From positions 1-8,476 of the forward strand of contig NZ_DATDMY010000026.1 in the NCBI RefSeq assembly GCF_036518555.1: a DNA stretch of 8,476 nucleotides, read 5' to 3'. The notes under the pieces are model-generated. The model did no database searches. It saw only the letters and a list, made by a program, of their open reading frames with translations, and had not been told where the DNA came from. Positions 4,735-8,476 of this stretch are shown here, in pieces. The translations under genes and the position numbers were made by a program. The DNA is from Dokdonella_A sp036518555. GTDB lineage: Bacteria > Pseudomonadota > Gammaproteobacteria > Xanthomonadales > Rhodanobacteraceae. The first letter of the stretch is position 1. Each line of letters starts with the position of its first letter.

Positions 4735-6369
4735 ATGGAAAGGCGTGACTTCCTCAAGATGACCGGCATCGGTCTCGGCAGCCTGCTGCTGCCTGCGATG
4801 CATGGCCGCGTGATCGCGGCCGAAGCCCTGCTCAGCAAGCTCGACGTCGCGACCAAGAAGAAGTTCGCGGACATCGCGCTCAATGCGGCGAAATCGGGTG
4901 GCGCGAGCTACTGCGACGTGCGCATCGGGCGCTACCTGCGCCAGTTCGTCATCACGCGCGAAGACAAGGTGCAGAACGTCGTCAACACCGAATCGAGCGG
5001 CGTCGGCATCCGCGTCATCGCCAACGGCACCTGGGGCTTCGCCGCGACCAGCGACATGAGCCCCGACGCGATCGCGAAAGCGGCCAGGGAGGCCGTCGCG
5101 ATCGCGAAGGCGAACTCGAAGATCCAGGCCAAACCGGTCGAACTCGCGCCGGTCAAGGGCGTCGGCGAAGTCAGCTGGACCACGCCGATCGTCAAGAATT
5201 CGATGGAAGTTCCGATCAAGGACAAGGTCGACCTGTTGCTCGGCGTCAACGCCGCCGCGATGCAGGCGGGCGCGAGCTTCATCAATTCGATCCTGTTCCT
5301 CGTCAACGAGCAGAAGTACTTCGCCTCGACCGACGGCTCCTACATCGACCAGGACGTGCACCGCATCTGGGCGCCGATGCAGGTCACCGCGGTCGACCAG
5401 AAGACCGGCAAGTTCCGCATCCGCGCCGGCCTCTCCGCGCCGCGCGGCATGGGCTTCGAATACCTCGACGGCAACAAGGCCGACAAGGTCGAGTTGCCCG
5501 GCGGCGCGATCGTCTACGGCGACTCCTACGACATGAAGGAAGACGCGATCGCCGCGGCGAAGCAGGCGAAGGAGAAGCTCACCGCGCAGTCGGTGAAGCC
5601 GGGCAAGTACGACCTCATGCTCGATCCGTCGCACCTGTGGCTGACGATCCACGAGTCGGTCGGCCATCCGCTCGAACTCGACCGCGTGCTCGGCTACGAG
5701 GCGAACTACGCCGGCACGAGCTTCGCGACGCTCGACAAGTGGCGCGACAAGTTCAAGTACGGCAGCGACAAGGTCACGATCTTCGCCGACAAGGTGCAGA
5801 AGGGCACGCTCGGCGCGGTCGGCTACGACGACGAAGGCGTCAAGACGCAGCGCTGGGACCTCATCAAGGACGGCACGCTGGTCAACTACCAGGTGATCCG
5901 CGACCAGGCGCACATCCTCGGCCTGAAGGAATCGCAGGGCTGCTGCTACGCCGACTCGTGGTCGAGCGTGCAGTTCCAGCGCATGGCGAACGTCTCGCTC
6001 GCGCCGGGCAAGGAGGCGATGTCGCCGCACGACATGATCAAGAACATCGAGAACGGCATCTACATCATCGGCGACGGCTCGTTCTCGATCGACCAGCAGC
6101 GCTACAACGCGCAGTTCGGCGGGCAACTGTTCTACGAGATCAAGAACGGCAAGGTCACCCAGCCGCTCGAGGACGTCGCCTACCAGATGCGCACGCCGGA
6201 ATTCTGGAATTCGTGCGCCGCCGTCTGCGACGAGAAGGACTACCGCTTCGGCGGTTCCTTCTTCGACGGCAAGGGCCAGCCGGGCCAGGTCTCGGCCGTC
6301 TCGCACGGCTCCAGCACCGCGCGCTTCAACGGCGCCAACGTCATCAACACGGCGCGCAGCCTCGGCTGA
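4735..6369 (+). CDS. TldD-like zinc metalloprotease with a twin-arginine signal
   Basis: Member of the TldD/PmbA family, the catalytic half of TldD/TldE heterodimers that degrade or trim unstructured peptides (CcdA and microcin B17 in E. coli). Length 544 residues. Residues 1-31 look like a Tat signal: ERRDFLK at 2-8, a hydrophobic stretch (about 10-21) and a possible cleavage near IAA or AEA at 27-31. The N-terminal TldD domain (about 40-130) has GVGIRVIANGTWGFAATSD. The zinc motif HESVGH (His306, Glu307, His311) lies in LWLTIHESVGHPLELDR, followed by the family's GTSF turn. Near the C-terminus the E. coli CGKEGQ zinc-cysteine motif reads DGKGQ (Asp511), although Cys494 and Cys498 lie close by. 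First gene of an operon with the TldE-like gene 20 nt downstream. Family identity is firm; export and substrate are inferred. Confidence 0.93.
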   Translation: MERRDFLKMTGIGLGSLLLPAMHGRVIAAEALLSKLDVATKKKFADIALNAAKSGGASYCDVRIGRYLRQFVITREDKVQNVVNTESSGVGIRVIANGTWGFAATSDMSPDAIAKAAREAVAIAKANSKIQAKPVELAPVKGVGEVSWTTPIVKNSMEVPIKDKVDLLLGVNAAAMQAGASFINSILFLVNEQKYFASTDGSYIDQDVHRIWAPMQVTAVDQKTGKFRIRAGLSAPRGMGFEYLDGNKADKVELPGGAIVYGDSYDMKEDAIAAAKQAKEKLTAQSVKPGKYDLMLDPSHLWLTIHESVGHPLELDRVLGYEANYAGTSFATLDKWRDKFKYGSDKVTIFADKVQKGTLGAVGYDDEGVKTQRWDLIKDGTLVNYQVIRDQAHILGLKESQGCCYADSWSSVQFQRMANVSLAPGKEAMSPHDMIKNIENGIYIIGDGSFSIDQQRYNAQFGGQLFYEIKNGKVTQPLEDVAYQMRTPEFWNSCAAVCDEKDYRFGGSFFDGKGQPGQVSAVSHGSSTARFNGANVINTARSLG

Positions 6370-6389
6370 GCGAAGCGGAGAACACAGCG

Positions 6390-7724
6390 ATGAGCATCTA
6401 CACCGAAGAACAGGCCAAGGCGATCCTCGACAAGGCGATCAAGGCGTCGAAGGCGGACCAGTGCAGCGCCACGCTCACCGGCGGCTTCAACGGGAATATC
6501 CGCTACGCGCTCAACAGCGTTTCGACCAGCGGGCGCGTCAGCGACTGCGATCTCGCGGTCGAGGTCGCGTTCGGCAAGCGCGTCGGCACCGCGACGATCA
6601 ACAGCTTCGACGACGCTTCGATCGAGGCCGTCGTGCGTCGCGCGGAAGAACTCGCCCGGCTCGCACCTGAAAACCCCGAGTTCATGCCGGCGATCGACAA
6701 GCAGGCCTACAAGGCGAGCGGCACCTTCTCCGAGAAGACCGCCGCGATCACGCCGGAATACCGCGCTGGCGTCGCCGCCGCATGCATCGAGCCGTGCCGC
6801 AAGGACAAGCTCGTCGCCGCCGGCTTCTTCACCGACAGCCAGGCGTTTTCGGCGATCGCCAACAGCAAGGGCAACTTCGGTTACCAGAAGACGAGCGGCA
6901 TCGACTTCACGTGCACGGTCCGCACCGAGGACGGCCACGGCTCGGGCTGGGTCGCGCGCAACCTCGGCGACGTGTCGAAGTTCGATGCGAAGAGCGAGAT
7001 CCGGACCGCGATCGAAAAGGCGAAGGGCTCGACGGGCGCGAAGGCGCTCGAGCCCGGCAAGTACACCGTGATCATGGAGCCCGCCGCGAGCGCGGGCCTC
7101 ATCTCGTTCATGATGTACGGCTTCGATGCGCGCCAGTCCGACGAAGGCCGCAGCTTCCTGTCCAGGAAGGGCGGCGGCAACAAGCTCGGCGAGAAGCTCT
7201 TCGACGAGCGCGTGACGATGTACGCCGACCCGTGGGACGGGCAGGCGGCGGTGTTGCCGTGGGACAGCGACGGCCTCGCGCGCGAACGCACGCCGATCAT
7301 CACGGGCGGCAAGGTCGAGTACCTGCAGTATTCGCGCTACTGGGCGCAGAAGCAGGGCAAGAAGGCGATCGGCCAGCCGGGCAACCTCATCATGGTCGGC
7401 GGCGACAAGTCGACGATGGACCTCGTCAAGGGCACCAAGAAGGGCGTCCTCGTCACGCGCACCTGGTACATCCGCCTCGTCGACCCGCAGACCGTGCTGC
7501 TCACCGGCCTCACGCGCGACGGCACGTTCTACATCGAGGACGGCGAGATCAAGTACCCGATCAAGAACTTCCGTTTCAACGAGTCGCCCGCGATCATGCT
7601 CAACAACATCGAGGAGATCGGCAAGCCGGTGCGCGTCGCCGACGACGAATCGCCGTTCGTGATGATGATCCCGCCGCTCAAGATCCGCGATTTCACCTTC
7701 ACGTCGTTGTCGGACGCGGTGTGA
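6390..7724 (+). CDS. TldE/PmbA-like protein, presumed partner of the TldD-like protease
   Basis: A 444-residue member of the TldD/PmbA family on the TldE side: it keeps the fold but has no HExxxH. Where TldD has its zinc helix this protein reads MEPAASAGLISFMMYGF (229-245). The N-terminal domain (about 10-100) contains GFNGNIRYALNSVSTSGR and VAFGKRVGTATINSF. The C-terminal domain (about 220-440) ends with GEIKYPIKNFRFNESPAIML and IPPLKIRDFTF, typical of PmbA-like C-termini. It has no signal peptide or membrane helix. The ATG at 6390 lies 20 nt after the upstream stop codon with GGAG 9-12 nt before it. In E. coli only the TldD/TldE heterodimer is active, with the zinc site in TldD. The adjacent genes here imply the same pairing, which raises the question of how a signal-less partner reaches a Tat-exported one. 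Confidence 0.93.
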   Translation: MSIYTEEQAKAILDKAIKASKADQCSATLTGGFNGNIRYALNSVSTSGRVSDCDLAVEVAFGKRVGTATINSFDDASIEAVVRRAEELARLAPENPEFMPAIDKQAYKASGTFSEKTAAITPEYRAGVAAACIEPCRKDKLVAAGFFTDSQAFSAIANSKGNFGYQKTSGIDFTCTVRTEDGHGSGWVARNLGDVSKFDAKSEIRTAIEKAKGSTGAKALEPGKYTVIMEPAASAGLISFMMYGFDARQSDEGRSFLSRKGGGNKLGEKLFDERVTMYADPWDGQAAVLPWDSDGLARERTPIITGGKVEYLQYSRYWAQKQGKKAIGQPGNLIMVGGDKSTMDLVKGTKKGVLVTRTWYIRLVDPQTVLLTGLTRDGTFYIEDGEIKYPIKNFRFNESPAIMLNNIEEIGKPVRVADDESPFVMMIPPLKIRDFTFTSLSDAV

Positions 7725-7805
7725 ACAGGGAGCAGGGCTGAGGGCCGACGGCGAGGGGCCGAAGCGCTCCCGTTCCGAGGCTCCAGCCCGGCCCGTCTCG
7801 CTTCC
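7725..7805 (+). other. G-rich spacer between the TldE-like and DUF4159 genes
   Basis: This 81-nt spacer begins with a purine-rich, imperfectly repetitive run (CAGGG at 7726-7730 and 7733-7737, AGGG at 7741-7744, then GAGGGG). The second half is C-rich and partly complementary (GGGCTG 7735-7740 with CAGCCC 7784-7789). No T-tract and no clear promoter are seen. The DUF4159 gene is probably in the same operon. Confidence 0.4.
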
Positions 7806-8476
7806 ATGACCCGCGCCGAGTTCCTTCGTCTGGCCTTCGCCGCCGGTGCCGGCGCCCTGGTGGCGCCGCGCGCCCGCGCGGAACAGCCCTCGGAGGCCGG
7901 CTCCGGCTCCCCGGCCTACGACTTCTGGTTCACGCGCCTCATGTACGAGTCGGGCGACTGGGACGTCGATGCGCGGATGCCGTCGAACCTGCTCGATGCG
8001 CTGATCCAGTACACGACCCTGCGCGTGGACGCGCGCGAGCGCGTCCTGCCGCTCGCCGATGCGCGCATGCTCGTGCAGCCGTTCTGCTACCTCGCCGGCC
8101 ACAAGCTCGTCGAGTTCAATCCCGACGAGCGGCGCCACTTCGAAGCCTACGTGCGCAATGGCGGCTTCGTGCTCGTCGACGACTGCAACCACGACATCGA
8201 CGGCCTGTTCGCGAAGTCGTTCGAACAGGAAATGACGACGATCTTCGGCGCCGACGCGCTGAAGAAGCTGCCGAAGACGCACCCGCTGTTCACCAGCTTC
8301 TTCCGCTTCGACGGCCCGCCGAACACCGCGTTCGAACTCAACGGCTGGGGCGACGACCTCGTGCACGAATATCTGAAAGGCATCGAGATCGACGGCCGCC
8401 TCGGCGTGCTCTACAGCAACAAGGACTACGGCTGCGAATGGGACTACGACTGGCGCAACAAGCGCTTCCTCGCCGA
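7806..8476 (+). CDS. DUF4159 domain-containing exported protein (runs off the window)
   Basis: The first 223 codons are visible, open to the window end. Residues 1-25 form a signal peptide: MTRAEFLRLAF, a hydrophobic Ala/Gly run, and an ARA site with cleavage before Glu26. It has the FLRLA part of a Tat motif but Thr-Arg in place of Arg-Arg. The mature part shows the DUF4159 pattern: YDFWFTRLMYESGDWD (38-53), then VLPLADARMLVQPFCYLAGH, the NGGFVLVDDCNHDIDGLF segment (118-135), LPKTHPLFTSFFRFDG (155-170) and LGVLYSNKDYGCEWDY (199-214). The function of DUF4159 is unknown; its fold is expected to resemble glutamine-amidotransferase-like domains. No strong Shine-Dalgarno precedes the ATG at 7806, but no other in-frame start is found just upstream. 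Its place after a TldD/TldE pair suggests a shared envelope process. Confidence 0.88.
   Translation, partial: MTRAEFLRLAFAAGAGALVAPRARAEQPSEAGSGSPAYDFWFTRLMYESGDWDVDARMPSNLLDALIQYTTLRVDARERVLPLADARMLVQPFCYLAGHKLVEFNPDERRHFEAYVRNGGFVLVDDCNHDIDGLFAKSFEQEMTTIFGADALKKLPKTHPLFTSFFRFDGPPNTAFELNGWGDDLVHEYLKGIEIDGRLGVLYSNKDYGCEWDYDWRNKRFLA

Noticed and set aside
4588..6306. Minus-strand open frame of 572 codons
   Set aside because: Antisense to the TldD-like gene, which has clear motifs and a strong ribosome-binding site; no domain pattern in the antisense product.
6240..8366. Minus-strand open frame of 708 codons
   Set aside because: It lies opposite the TldE-like and DUF4159 genes and runs through the spacer between them. 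Composition is that of a GC-rich shadow frame, with no recognisable domain.
1..8476. Mobile elements, CRISPR arrays, tRNA or rRNA genes
   Set aside because: No transposase, integrase, regularly spaced direct repeats or tRNA-like cloverleaf sequence was seen on either strand.

Overview
The window comes from a GC-rich proteobacterium. The gene order atpI-B-E-F-H-A and the protein details (an a subunit with Arg210 and an E. coli-like C-terminus, a b subunit of 156 residues) point to Gammaproteobacteria. The GC-rich style and the mix of genes would fit the Xanthomonadales/Lysobacterales, but that placement is inference, not proof. Almost all of it is coding and no mobile element, CRISPR array, tRNA or rRNA gene was seen.

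Layout. Positions 1-3116 (minus strand) hold the first part of the F1Fo ATP synthase operon, read right to left: atpI, atpB (a), atpE (c), atpF (b), atpH (delta) and the first 82 codons of atpA (alpha). Positions 3117-3559 hold no recognisable gene; a possible operon promoter lies near 3192-3219. A strong intrinsic terminator (3560-3590) closes a phasin gene (3649-4044, minus). That gene has its own sigma70-type promoter, whose -35 half is covered by a TGC-N3-GCA inverted repeat like the operators of the PHA-sensing repressor PhaR. queD (4219-4578, minus) follows. A 156-bp divergent spacer then leads to a plus-strand set: a TldD-like zinc protease with a twin-arginine signal (4735-6369), a TldE/PmbA-like partner without one (6390-7724), and the start of an exported DUF4159 protein (7806 to the window end).

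How the parts work together. The atp genes build one proton-driven ATP synthase. The spacers within the operon are uneven. The atpI/atpB and atpF/atpH junctions are 3-4 nt, while the atpB/atpE, atpE/atpF and atpH/atpA junctions are 130, 61 and 167 nt, and each long one contains strong inverted repeats. These are the junctions where subunit copy number changes (a1/c~10, c~10/b2, delta1/alpha3). The phasin would coat polyhydroxyalkanoate granules or regulate their surface, and seems to be controlled by polymer status. queD makes a queuosine/7-deazapurine precursor.

The least ordinary part is the plus-strand trio. TldD/TldE pairs are normally cytosolic peptide-processing proteases, but here the catalytic partner carries a Tat signal and the pair is followed by a secreted DUF4159 protein. 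This suggests an envelope-located TldD/TldE system of unknown substrate.
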